From an uncultured Psychroserpens sp. (GTDB lineage Bacteria; Bacteroidota; Bacteroidia; Flavobacteriales; Flavobacteriaceae): a DNA stretch of 64,000 nucleotides. Shown in pieces: positions 35,923 to 44,630 of the stretch (positions are counted from its first letter, which is position 1; every line of letters starts with the position of its first letter). A program made the translations under genes and the position numbers. The stretch spans positions 1,302,001 through 1,366,000 of the forward strand of contig NZ_CANMRL010000001.1 of NCBI RefSeq assembly GCF_947500255.1, read 5' to 3'. The notes beneath the pieces were generated by a model. That model had not been told where the DNA came from. It did not search any database and saw only the letters and a list, made by a program, of their open reading frames with translations.

Positions 35923-36495
35923 ATGAAATTTTTAAGTCATTACAAAACTGCTATTTACAGTATCATAGTCTTATTTTTTTTAAGTAGCTGTTCTAAAGAA
36001 ATCGAAACAGAAACTTTTGACGATAGTAGCCTAATAACTGTCAAACTTCAAGGCACACAAAGTCTCCTAAATCGTGCAAATATTGAAGTGTTGGATGTGC
36101 AACTTAGAGTTCTAGAAGATGAATCAAGCCCAAATGCCTGGGTGAGCCTTAATACAATTAATACTGGAATTCATGATTTAACCGATATAACAGATAATGA
36201 AGTTGTGACTTTGGTTGATTTTGATGTGATACCAACAGGATTTGTTTACAACATAAAATTAATCTTAGGTGATCGAAACTCTGTTGTAAGAAATGGTGTA
36301 GAATATGTGGTGAGCATGGCTCCAGAATACGAAAACGAATCAATAAACATGGTCGGAAAAGAATTGAATGCTAATAAGTTATATGAATTTTTAATTGAAT
36401 TTGATGTTGATCGATCTATAGAATTTTCTTCCCAAGGTGAAGTCAATCTCAATCCTCAAATCAGTACACATTTACGACGTTTTGAATTATTTTAA
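35923..36495 (+). CDS. DUF4382-like lipoprotein
   Basis: This 190-residue protein has a lipobox signal (IVLFFLSSC, Cys at residue 23) and a domain resembling DUF4382: an N-terminal VKLQGTQSLLNRANIEVLDVQLRV, GIHDLTDIT, the IPTGFVYNIKLILGDRNSVV core and a FLIEFDVDRSI strand near the end. DUF4382 proteins are common secreted or lipoprotein beta-sandwiches of unknown function in Bacteroidota. It is monocistronic and closes with a terminator. Confidence 0.85.
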   Translation: MKFLSHYKTAIYSIIVLFFLSSCSKEIETETFDDSSLITVKLQGTQSLLNRANIEVLDVQLRVLEDESSPNAWVSLNTINTGIHDLTDITDNEVVTLVDFDVIPTGFVYNIKLILGDRNSVVRNGVEYVVSMAPEYENESINMVGKELNANKLYEFLIEFDVDRSIEFSSQGEVNLNPQISTHLRRFELF

Positions 36496-36522
36496 GTCGC
36501 TGTAATTTTAAATAAAATATAT

Positions 36523-36552
36523 AAGAGCAGTACCATTGGTGCTGCTCTTTAA
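36523..36552 (+). terminator. Terminator of the DUF4382-like gene
   Basis: AAGAGCAG(TACC) pairs with (GGTG)CTGCTCTT around ATT, followed by TAACTTTT. Confidence 0.85.
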
Positions 36553-36649
36553 CTTTTAACCAATTATTAACAGCATCACAGAAAAAATTTTAACAATTTG
36601 CATAACTAAATTAAAAAGAGATAATCACAGCGTTTAAAACACACAGATA

Positions 36650-37651
36650 ATGGAAGAAACAGGAACAATTGACATTAAGAGCATCAATGAAAAAATAGAA
36701 AAAGAAAGTGCTTTTGTTGATTTGTTAATGATGGAAATGAACAAAGTCATCGTTGGACAAAAACATATGGTAGAACGATTGTTAATAGGACTTCTTGGTA
36801 GAGGTCATATTTTGCTAGAAGGTGTGCCTGGATTAGCAAAAACACTAGCGATTAATACATTATCTCAAGCTGTAGATGGAAGTTTTAGTAGAATCCAATT
36901 TACTCCAGATTTGTTACCAGCCGATGTTGTAGGAACATTAATCTACAATATGAAGCTAAATGATTTTTCTATCAAAAAAGGACCAATCTTCGCCAATTTT
37001 GTTTTAGCAGATGAGATTAACAGAGCACCAGCCAAAGTACAATCGGCTTTGCTGGAAGCGATGCAAGAAAAACAAGTGACCATTGGTGACGAAACATTTA
37101 TCCTAGACAAACCTTTTTTAGTAATGGCAACGCAAAATCCAGTTGAGCAGGAAGGAACTTATCCTTTACCTGAGGCACAGGTAGACCGTTTCATGTTAAA
37201 AACAGTTATAGATTACCCAAAGCAAGCCGAAGAGCAACTTATTATGAGAGCTAATCTCAAAGGAGATTGGGATAAAGTAAATCCAGTAGTATCTGTTGCC
37301 CAAATTATGAAAGCGCAAAGTGTTGTTCGAGAGGTTTATATGGATGAAAAAATTGAAAAATATATTCTCGACATCATCTTCGCAACACGTTATCCAGAAC
37401 AATACCGACTAGCCGATTTAAAACCACTCATATCATTTGGAGCTTCACCTCGTGGTAGTATCAATTTAGCAACTGCTGCTAAATGCTATGCGTTTATAAA
37501 ACGAAGAGGTTATGTGATTCCAGAAGACGTCAGAGCTGTTGTTCATGATGTACTTCGTCATAGAATAGGAATTACCTATGAAGCTGAAGCTGAAAATGTC
37601 ACTTCGGAAGACATCATCAACAAAATTGTAAATGAAATCGAGGTGCCTTAA
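36650..37651 (+). CDS. MoxR family AAA+ ATPase
   Basis: This 333-residue MoxR ATPase has Walker A GVPGLAKT, Walker B LADEINRAP, the sensor-1 MATQNPVEQEGTYPLPEAQ segment and Arg finger region. MoxR proteins act as chaperones that mature metal or VWA-domain partners. It leads a cluster with a DUF58 protein and BatA/B/C/D/E, the standard Bacteroidota stress/aerotolerance arrangement. A gap of 116 bases separates it from the DUF58 gene. Confidence 0.95.
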   Translation: MEETGTIDIKSINEKIEKESAFVDLLMMEMNKVIVGQKHMVERLLIGLLGRGHILLEGVPGLAKTLAINTLSQAVDGSFSRIQFTPDLLPADVVGTLIYNMKLNDFSIKKGPIFANFVLADEINRAPAKVQSALLEAMQEKQVTIGDETFILDKPFLVMATQNPVEQEGTYPLPEAQVDRFMLKTVIDYPKQAEEQLIMRANLKGDWDKVNPVVSVAQIMKAQSVVREVYMDEKIEKYILDIIFATRYPEQYRLADLKPLISFGASPRGSINLATAAKCYAFIKRRGYVIPEDVRAVVHDVLRHRIGITYEAEAENVTSEDIINKIVNEIEVP

Positions 37652-37767
37652 GAAATGGATCTGAAGAATTTCGACTTCAAAATTTTTCAAAAAAACATTT
37701 AGACAAAGTACACGATGCACTTCATAAGCATCAACAAAATTTTATGTCAAAACGATAGTTGAAAATA

Positions 37768-38634
37768 ATGGATACTAAGGAATTACTAAAAAAAGTACGA
37801 AAAATTGAGATTAAGACACGCCGATTGTCTGATCATATATTTGGAGGCGAATACCACTCGACGTTTAAAGGTCGTGGTATGACTTTTTCCGAAGTACGCC
37901 AATATCAATTTGGAGATGACGTTCGTAATATCGATTGGAATGTTACAGCGCGCTACAATGAACCTTTTGTTAAAGTGTTTGAAGAAGAACGAGAATTGAC
38001 CATGATGCTTATGGTTGATATTTCGGGATCAGAATTGTTTGGTACAGATGTTCAATTTAAAAATGAAATTGTAACCGAAATTGCAGCGACCTTAGCCTTT
38101 TCAGCAACGCAGAATAATGATAAAATTGGACTTATCTTATTTTCAGATGATATTGAACTTTATATTCCTCCAAAAAAAGGACGTTCGCACGTACTGAGAA
38201 TTATTCGAGAACTCATTGAATTTAAACCAAAGAGTAAGTTGACCAATATCGCCGAGGCATTTAAGTTTTTATCTAATGTCATGAAAAAGAAAGCCATTGT
38301 ATTTGTGCTTAGCGATTTTATTGCAGACGATTACAAACAGAATTTAAAAATTGCAGCAGGACGCCATGATATTACTGGGATACGTGTTTATGACAAGAGA
38401 GAAGAAGCTATTCCAAATTTAGGAATGGTGCAAATGGAAGATGAAGAATCTGGAGAGTTGGTGTTGGTAAATACGGCATCAAAGACCGTAAGAAATAATT
38501 ACAGTAAATACTATAATGAAAAAGTAGAGTACTATAAAGACACCTTTACAAAATCTGGTTCGGGCACAATTGATTGTCGCGTGGACGAAAGTTATGTAAA
38601 GAAGTTATTAGGCTATTTTAAAAGAAGAGGGTAA
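37768..38634 (+). CDS. DUF58 domain protein of the Bat cluster
   Basis: I choose the ATG at 37768 (MDTKELLKKVRKIEIKTRR); the slightly longer frame begins with a TTG. The 288-residue cytoplasmic protein has the DUF58 signature GDDVRNIDWNVTAR and a VWA-like part with the metal-site motif DISGS. These proteins are partners of MoxR ATPases. It precedes the membrane Bat genes with three bases between stop and next start. Confidence 0.93.
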   Translation: MDTKELLKKVRKIEIKTRRLSDHIFGGEYHSTFKGRGMTFSEVRQYQFGDDVRNIDWNVTARYNEPFVKVFEEERELTMMLMVDISGSELFGTDVQFKNEIVTEIAATLAFSATQNNDKIGLILFSDDIELYIPPKKGRSHVLRIIRELIEFKPKSKLTNIAEAFKFLSNVMKKKAIVFVLSDFIADDYKQNLKIAAGRHDITGIRVYDKREEAIPNLGMVQMEDEESGELVLVNTASKTVRNNYSKYYNEKVEYYKDTFTKSGSGTIDCRVDESYVKKLLGYFKRRG

Positions 38635-38637
38635 GCA

Positions 38638-40293
38638 GTGACAGGATCAAAAATTAAACATATAATCAATGTCTTGAGTAAGCAACTTACCGTACTCACG
38701 GTTTGTTGTTTTTTCCTTACAATAGCTTCTAATGCTCAGGTAACATCATCAATTGATACCACCAAAATTAAAATAGGAGAACAAATTACTTACAAGATTC
38801 AAGTTGAAGCAGATACTACAGATCTTGTTGTTTTTCCTGAAGGTCAAACCTTCATGCCTTTAGAAATGATTGAGTCCTACAAGGTGGATACCACAAAAAA
38901 CAATGCGAGATTCAAACTAATAAAAAAATACGGACTAACACAATTTGATTCTGGGTCTTACATGATTCCAAAACAGAAGGTTGTGATTGGGACTAAAACA
39001 GTGTTTACAGATTCGTTAAATGTTGAGGTCTTTTCTGTAGCTGTGGATACGACCAAGCAAAATTTATACGACATCAAACCGCTTATTGAAGTTGAAAAAG
39101 GAGCCAGTAATTGGTGGATTTACCTTCTAATTGCTTTAGTGTCTTTAGGTTTAATCGGATTCTTACTGTATTGGTTTATTTGGCGAAAAAAGCCATTAAC
39201 CGAAGAGGAGGAAATTGCAATGCTTCCGCCTTATGATAGGGCAAAACTCGCACTTAAAAAACTTGACGAGAGTAACTATTTACAACGATCTGAATTAAAA
39301 GATTACTACTCTGAGTTAACCTTCATCATTAGAAAATATCTCGACGAAAAAGTATATGATCGTGCCTTAGAAAGTACGACAGATGAATTGGTAGATCGAC
39401 TAAATATGCTTAAAGATGCCAGTCAAATAGAATTGAGTCAAACAGATATTGATAATATTGAAACGATATTGAAACGTGCCGATTTGGTGAAATTTGCTAA
39501 GTCCGCTCCAGATATCGAATTGGCGAGAATTGATAGAGACACTATTGATGTCGAAATTGATCAAGTGAAAGAAGCCTTACCAGAACCTACTGAAGAAGAA
39601 AAATTACTAAATAAGCAATATAAAGAAGAGCAAGATCGCAAGAAGAAACGAGAGAAAATCGTACTTACCGTTTGTGCTAGCATTTTAATTTTGGTAGCGA
39701 CTTATGTTGGTTTTGGACTCAAATACGGATTCAAGTACGTTGCAGATACAATTATTGGAAATGAAACCAAAGAACTCTTAGAAGGAGATTGGGTTAAAAG
39801 TGATTATGGTGTGCCGCCAATTATGATATCAACACCAGTTGTTTTAGAACGTATTGAATTACAGGCTATAGATACAATTCAGCAAGTTAAGCGAACGGCA
39901 TTTGGTTATGGAGATCTGGATAGTGCGTTTAATATTGGTGTTGGAACTACACAATATAATCTTCCTGAAGGTGAAGAAATTGATATAAACGGAGCTGTAG
40001 AAGAAACAATAAAGTCCTTAGAAAATAATGGCGCAAGAAACCTTTTAGTAAAGCAAGAACAATTTATTACACCAAATGCTGCCGAAGGATTAAAAGTGTT
40101 TGGTACAGGAGAATTTCCAACTGATGTTAAAGATCAATATAGGTCTGGAGAATATTTGATTTTAATCTTTGTTGCCGATGACAAATCTGTAATGCAAAAA
40201 GTTGCATTGATATGGAATAATGAAGATGAATATACCAATCAAATTATGGATCGTATTTTAAATTCTGTAGAACTTAAAAAAGTAGAAGAGTGA
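38638..40293 (+). CDS. Bat-cluster membrane protein (BatD-like N-terminus, two TM segments)
   Basis: This 551-residue protein starts at GTG and has a signal segment (about 16-33), a periplasmic beta-domain, a first membrane helix (about 158-180), a cytoplasmic helical region with ERA/charged coils, and a second membrane helix (about 340-362). The C-terminal domain after it is periplasmic by topology. The N-terminal part resembles the BatD/DUF4381 proteins of MoxR operons, and the gene sits in the expected place between DUF58 and BatA. A GTG start is required because the first ATG in frame lies well inside the signal region. Confidence 0.8.
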   Translation: MTGSKIKHIINVLSKQLTVLTVCCFFLTIASNAQVTSSIDTTKIKIGEQITYKIQVEADTTDLVVFPEGQTFMPLEMIESYKVDTTKNNARFKLIKKYGLTQFDSGSYMIPKQKVVIGTKTVFTDSLNVEVFSVAVDTTKQNLYDIKPLIEVEKGASNWWIYLLIALVSLGLIGFLLYWFIWRKKPLTEEEEIAMLPPYDRAKLALKKLDESNYLQRSELKDYYSELTFIIRKYLDEKVYDRALESTTDELVDRLNMLKDASQIELSQTDIDNIETILKRADLVKFAKSAPDIELARIDRDTIDVEIDQVKEALPEPTEEEKLLNKQYKEEQDRKKKREKIVLTVCASILILVATYVGFGLKYGFKYVADTIIGNETKELLEGDWVKSDYGVPPIMISTPVVLERIELQAIDTIQQVKRTAFGYGDLDSAFNIGVGTTQYNLPEGEEIDINGAVEETIKSLENNGARNLLVKQEQFITPNAAEGLKVFGTGEFPTDVKDQYRSGEYLILIFVADDKSVMQKVALIWNNEDEYTNQIMDRILNSVELKKVEE

Positions 40294-41297
40294 TGTTTGA
40301 AGGCGTAGAGTTCTTAAATAAAGAGTTTTTTTGGTTGTTTTTATTGCTGCCTCTAGCTATAGTTTGGTATGTGTTTAAGAGAAAACGTCAAACTGCAGAG
40401 CTCAAAATATCTAGTATTAAAGGATTTCAAGTAGGACAGTCTATTTTACCTAAACTACGTCCAATGTTATTTGTATGTCGTTTATTGGCTTTAGCATTTT
40501 TGATTACGGCACTTGCAAGACCGAGAACTTCAGATGAAACAACCAAAACGAAAACGACTAAAGGTATCGATATCGTTATGGCTATTGATGTATCAGCAAG
40601 TATGTTGGCAAAAGACCTATTACCTAATCGTCTTGAGGCCTTAAAGAAAGTGGCTGCAGAATTTATTCAAGGGCGACCAAATGATAGAATAGGTTTAGTA
40701 GAATATGCAGGAGAAAGTTATACAAAAACACCAATTACCAGTGATAAAGCAATAGTGCTACGTTCACTTAGAGACGTGAAATATAATGACATCATAGAAA
40801 CGGGAACGGCTATAGGTATGGGTTTGGCAACATCTGTTAACCGATTAAAAGATAGCAAGGCCAAGAGTAAGATTATCATTTTATTGACGGACGGTGTCAA
40901 TAATTCTGGGTTTATAGATCCTAAAATCGCAAGTGAGTTAGCGGTCGAATACGGCATTAAAGTTTATACAGTTGGACTTGGAACCAATGGCATGGCTTTG
41001 TCACCTTATTCAATGAATAGAAATGGTACATTTCAATACCGAAGAGTACAAGTAGAGATTGATGAAGACTTACTAAATGAAATTGCAGATGTTACAGGAG
41101 GTAAATATTTTAGAGCTACTAATAACAAGAAATTAAAAGAGATTTACAACGAAATAAATAAACTGGAAAAAACTGAAATCGAAGAGATCAAATACACAAG
41201 CTACGATGAGAAATATCGTCCGTTGATTTTGATAGCTCTTGGCTTTTTAATTATTGAAGCCTTATTGCGATTAACCGTTTTTAGAAGTTTTGTATAG
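40293..41297 (+). CDS. batA: BatA-like VWA-domain membrane protein
   Basis: The ATG at 40293 overlaps the previous stop by one base (TGATG); an upstream GTG in the same frame adds one residue only. The 334-residue product has N-terminal helices (about 7-24 and 52-72), a VWA domain with the MIDAS motif DVSAS (from the segment DIVMAIDVSASMLAKD), and a C-terminal membrane helix (about 308-326). It should be an inner-membrane protein of the aerotolerance complex, working with BatB. Confidence 0.93.
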   Translation: MFEGVEFLNKEFFWLFLLLPLAIVWYVFKRKRQTAELKISSIKGFQVGQSILPKLRPMLFVCRLLALAFLITALARPRTSDETTKTKTTKGIDIVMAIDVSASMLAKDLLPNRLEALKKVAAEFIQGRPNDRIGLVEYAGESYTKTPITSDKAIVLRSLRDVKYNDIIETGTAIGMGLATSVNRLKDSKAKSKIIILLTDGVNNSGFIDPKIASELAVEYGIKVYTVGLGTNGMALSPYSMNRNGTFQYRRVQVEIDEDLLNEIADVTGGKYFRATNNKKLKEIYNEINKLEKTEIEEIKYTSYDEKYRPLILIALGFLIIEALLRLTVFRSFV

Positions 41298-41302
41298 CGA
41301 TT

Positions 41303-42346
41303 ATGTTTGATTTTCAATTAGAAGAAAAAGTTTGGTTTTGGATATTACTGGTAATTCCGGTGATTATCTTCCTGTTTGCTATACTACAGTTTTGGAAATA
41401 TAGAACTCAAAAGCGATTTGCAAATTCGCTGTTGCTAAAACGATTAAGCCCCAACCAATCTCTATTCAAGTCTATTTTAAAAATAGTAGTGCTCAGTCTC
41501 GCATTTGCTTGTCTAGCCATTGCCTTGGTAAATCCTAAAATAGGAACGAAGTTAGAGACTGTAAAGCGATTAGGAGTCGATATTGTGTTTGCTGTAGATG
41601 TTTCAAAAAGTATGCTTGCCGAAGATATAGCGCCCAATCGTCTAGAAAAATCAAAGCAGTTAGTAACACAGATTATAAACAATTTGGCTAGTGATCGTAT
41701 TGGGATTATCGCCTATGCTGGCAAAGCATTTCCGCAACTGCCAATTACTACAGATTATGGATCGGCAAAAATGTTTCTCCAAAATTTAAATACCGACATG
41801 TTGTCGTCTCAAGGAACCGCCATTAATGAAGCGATTGAATTGGCAAAGACTTATTTTAATGACGAAGAGCAAACCAATCGCGTATTAATTATTATTTCCG
41901 ATGGTGAAGATCATAGCGATATTGCCAGTAATGTTGCTGAAGAAGCTGGAGAAGAAGGCATTCGAATTTTCACCATAGGTGTTGGAGATGAGAAAGGTGG
42001 TCCAATTCCTATTAAACGAAATGGTGTGCTTTTAAATTACAAAAAAGACAATCAAGGAGAGACTGTAATTACCAAACTTAACGAAGAAACACTCAAAGAT
42101 ATAGCAGATGAAGCCAATGGCGCATATATTAGAGGGAATAACACTTCTGAAGTAATCGATGAGATCAAAGATATTTTGAATCGAATGGAGAAGACCGAAT
42201 TTGAAGCCAAAGAATTTGCCGATTTTAAAGACCAGTTTCAATGGTTTTTAGGTTTTGGGATCTTCTTTTTGTTTATAGATATTTTCTTCCTCGAACGAAA
42301 AACAGGATGGTTAAAACGACTCAATCTTTTTAATGAGAATATGTAA
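41303..42346 (+). CDS. batB: BatB-like VWA-domain membrane protein
   Basis: This 347-residue protein starts five bases after BatA and is its paralogue. It has an N-terminal helix pair (about 9-28 and 56-76), a VWA domain with MIDAS DVSKS and a TPxT-equivalent ITTDYGS region, and a C-terminal helix (about 310-327). The BatA/BatB pair is conserved in the operon and MoxR is thought to act on such VWA proteins. Confidence 0.93.
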   Translation: MFDFQLEEKVWFWILLVIPVIIFLFAILQFWKYRTQKRFANSLLLKRLSPNQSLFKSILKIVVLSLAFACLAIALVNPKIGTKLETVKRLGVDIVFAVDVSKSMLAEDIAPNRLEKSKQLVTQIINNLASDRIGIIAYAGKAFPQLPITTDYGSAKMFLQNLNTDMLSSQGTAINEAIELAKTYFNDEEQTNRVLIIISDGEDHSDIASNVAEEAGEEGIRIFTIGVGDEKGGPIPIKRNGVLLNYKKDNQGETVITKLNEETLKDIADEANGAYIRGNNTSEVIDEIKDILNRMEKTEFEAKEFADFKDQFQWFLGFGIFFLFIDIFFLERKTGWLKRLNLFNENM

Positions 42347-42424
42347 TCGTTTCAGTATTATATATTTTATAAATTCTTTAACTATATCAAGCCCTACAGT
42401 TTTTTATCTTGCTATTTACTAAAT

Positions 42425-42931
42425 ATGAGAATGAACCACATAAAAATTATAATTTTATTCTTAGTGTTACCATTACTAAGTTTTGGTCAAGATAAAGATT
42501 TGTCTATATTCGAAAATCTAGTTGACAAAACTTGGAGTGCAGAAGGACAATGGGAAAACAACGGTCCAAAGTTTAAACAAGATGTGCATTTCAGTTTTGA
42601 TCTAGAGCGTTCGGTTGTGATAGCAAAGTCAAAAGGGTTTATTAATAAAGAACAAACTGAATTTGGTGATAGAAACCATGGTGTTAGACACTATGATAAA
42701 ACGACCAATACGATCAAGTTTTGGGAGTTTGATGTTTTCGGAAATGTGACTAAAGGAGAAGTGTTAGCCGAAGGTAAAAATATCATTTATCAGTATCAAT
42801 ATGGAGAATCAATAATTACTGATATGTGGGAATATGTAGATGATTCTACTTATAATTTTAAAGTAGGGAGTTATAACAACGGAACATGGGAACAAGTTTA
42901 CTTGAATACCGTTTTTAAAGAACAAAAGTAA
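42425..42931 (+). CDS. Secreted protein inserted in the Bat operon (unknown)
   Basis: This 168-residue protein has a signal peptide (ending LLSFGQD) and a beta-rich lipocalin-like pattern with Trp/Tyr-containing strands (TWSAEGQWENNGPKFKQDV, FWEFDVFGNVTKGEV, DMWEYVDDSTYNFKVGSY). It resembles DUF1579-type barrels. It lies between batB and the BatC gene with one base before the latter. This is not a standard Bat component, so it may be an operon-specific addition. Confidence 0.65.
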   Translation: MRMNHIKIIILFLVLPLLSFGQDKDLSIFENLVDKTWSAEGQWENNGPKFKQDVHFSFDLERSVVIAKSKGFINKEQTEFGDRNHGVRHYDKTTNTIKFWEFDVFGNVTKGEVLAEGKNIIYQYQYGESIITDMWEYVDDSTYNFKVGSYNNGTWEQVYLNTVFKEQK

Positions 42932-42932
42932 A

Positions 42933-43763
42933 ATGAGGAAACTACTTATCATTTGTACGGTCTTAATGACGACCCTGAGTTTTGCTCAGGATAAAGACAA
43001 AGAGCGTGAGGAAAAATTAAAGCTAGAGAAAGCTACTAATTATGTATATGAAGGCAACGAATTGGTAGATGCCGATAATTATATCTCTGCTGAGATGGAA
43101 TACAGAAAGGCAATTTCCAAAGCACCTTCAGTGGTTGCTGGCTCGTATAATTTGGGAAGTACCTACTATGAAAAAGAGAATTATGATGAAGCTTTGTATC
43201 GTTTAAAACTTGCTGCTGATAATTCAGAATCTAAAGAAGAAAAACATAAGATATTTCACAATATTGGAAATATTTTAATGAAACAAGACTTATGCGAAAT
43301 GGCTGTTGAGTCTTTTAAAAACGCATTAAGAAACAATCCAACTGATGATGAAACGCGTTACAATTTGGCTATAGCTAAACAATGTGCTGAGCAGCAAAAG
43401 AAAGAGAAGGAAAAGGAAGAAGAGAAAAAAGACGAGGATAAAGAAGACGAAAATAAAGACGAAGAAAAGAAAGAGGACGAGAAAAAGCAGGACCCTAAAG
43501 ATGAAGGCGATCAAGATAAAAAGGAAGGAGACGATGAAAAAGATGAAGAAGGAAAGCCAAAAGACGAAAAAGATAAAGGAGAAGGAAAAGAAAAAGAGGA
43601 TAATAAGCAAAAAGGAAAACCAAAACCAAAACCTGGGCAGCTTTCACCACAGCAAATTAAAAACTTGCTAGAAGCTATGAACAATCAAGAACAGAAAGTT
43701 CAGGAAAAAATAAATGCTGATAAACAAAAAGGAGTAAAAGTCAAACCTGAAAAGGATTGGTAG
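42933..43763 (+). CDS. batC: BatC-like TPR protein with a Lys/Glu/Asp-rich tail
   Basis: This 276-residue protein has a signal peptide (LSFAQD), three or so TPR-like repeats (about 30-150, with EMEYRKAISKAP and MAVESFKNALRNNP) and a long low-complexity tail (about 150-235) of Lys, Glu and Asp, ending in a Pro/Lys-rich GKPKPKPG segment. It belongs to the BatC type in its operon position. The charged tail produces spurious open frames on both strands. Confidence 0.88.
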   Translation: MRKLLIICTVLMTTLSFAQDKDKEREEKLKLEKATNYVYEGNELVDADNYISAEMEYRKAISKAPSVVAGSYNLGSTYYEKENYDEALYRLKLAADNSESKEEKHKIFHNIGNILMKQDLCEMAVESFKNALRNNPTDDETRYNLAIAKQCAEQQKKEKEKEEEKKDEDKEDENKDEEKKEDEKKQDPKDEGDQDKKEGDDEKDEEGKPKDEKDKGEGKEKEDNKQKGKPKPKPGQLSPQQIKNLLEAMNNQEQKVQEKINADKQKGVKVKPEKDW

Positions 43764-43797
43764 TGCCCTTTTAACATACAACCAAAATCCGAACACT

Positions 43798-44607
43798 ATG
43801 AAATCTATTAAACAAACGCTATTGTTGCTGAGTATTTTTTCAGTTGGAATAGTATTCGCACAAGTGAATTTTGAAGTTAAAGTTAGTAAAGATAAAGTGG
43901 CTCCTAATGAATCTATTCGAGTAGATTTTGAGATGGATGCAGAGGAAGAGGAATTTACGCCGCCAAGCTTTAGTGATTTTGAAGTGGTAAGCGGTCCACA
44001 AAAAAATGTGAGTAGAAGTTGGATTAAAGGTGAAGAGAGTTATAAGAAAACCATAACTTATTATGTTGTGCCTCAAAAGCAAGGTGATCTAACAATTGAT
44101 CAAGCTCGAATGACTGTTGATGATGAAACTTACCTAACAAAACCAATGTCTGTTAAAGTTAATGACATATATAAAAGTAAGGAAGAGAATCCTCAACTTT
44201 TAAAGTTTAATAATACTGTTCATTTGGTTGCTGAGGTATCTAACAAAACGGTTTCAGTAGGAAGTTCTATTGAAGTTACCTATACGCTGTATGTGTCTCC
44301 AGATGTTGGAATTTCAAATTGGAAAGCATTGGCTAAACCAGAATATGAAGATTTTGAATCTGAAGATATTGATGTAAAACCGCTGAAAGTTGAAGACGGA
44401 ATGTACAAAGGTGAAAAACAGCGCTTTGTGGTATTGAGCAAAACAAAATTAACGTCAAAAGAAAAAGGTCAGTTTCAATTAGAACCTTTAAAACTTAACG
44501 TAACAGTAGAAATGCCAACAGATAAAAATGATATTTTTGGTAGTCCTGTAATGCAAACCATAAATAAAACATTAACTACCAACGTTATTACAGTTACAGT
44601 TAAATAA
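43798..44607 (+). CDS. Short BatD paralogue (N-terminal part only)
   Basis: This 269-residue secreted protein aligns with the first half of the full-length BatD gene that follows. Shared features include the signal peptide, FEVKVSKDKV, the GPQKNVSRSW block, a HLVAEVSNK segment and LKLNVTVEMPT..DIFG. It ends before the region that in BatD holds the second beta-domain and the membrane helix. No frameshift is visible and it ends cleanly, so it looks like a separate, soluble BatD-like protein rather than a pseudogene. Confidence 0.85.
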   Translation: MKSIKQTLLLLSIFSVGIVFAQVNFEVKVSKDKVAPNESIRVDFEMDAEEEEFTPPSFSDFEVVSGPQKNVSRSWIKGEESYKKTITYYVVPQKQGDLTIDQARMTVDDETYLTKPMSVKVNDIYKSKEENPQLLKFNNTVHLVAEVSNKTVSVGSSIEVTYTLYVSPDVGISNWKALAKPEYEDFESEDIDVKPLKVEDGMYKGEKQRFVVLSKTKLTSKEKGQFQLEPLKLNVTVEMPTDKNDIFGSPVMQTINKTLTTNVITVTVK

Positions 44608-44630
44608 AAAATAGAAAAGTATCTATTGAG

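Noticed and set aside
37652-37767. Short frame and gap between the MoxR and DUF58 genes
   Set aside because: The only frame of note is about 15 codons with no supporting context. I see no structure.
43326-43671. Open frames on both strands inside the BatC gene
   Set aside because: They are made by the Lys/Glu/Asp-rich repeat of the BatC tail and have extremely biased composition (Phe/Leu/Ile-rich or Lys/Arg-rich). BatC explains the region.
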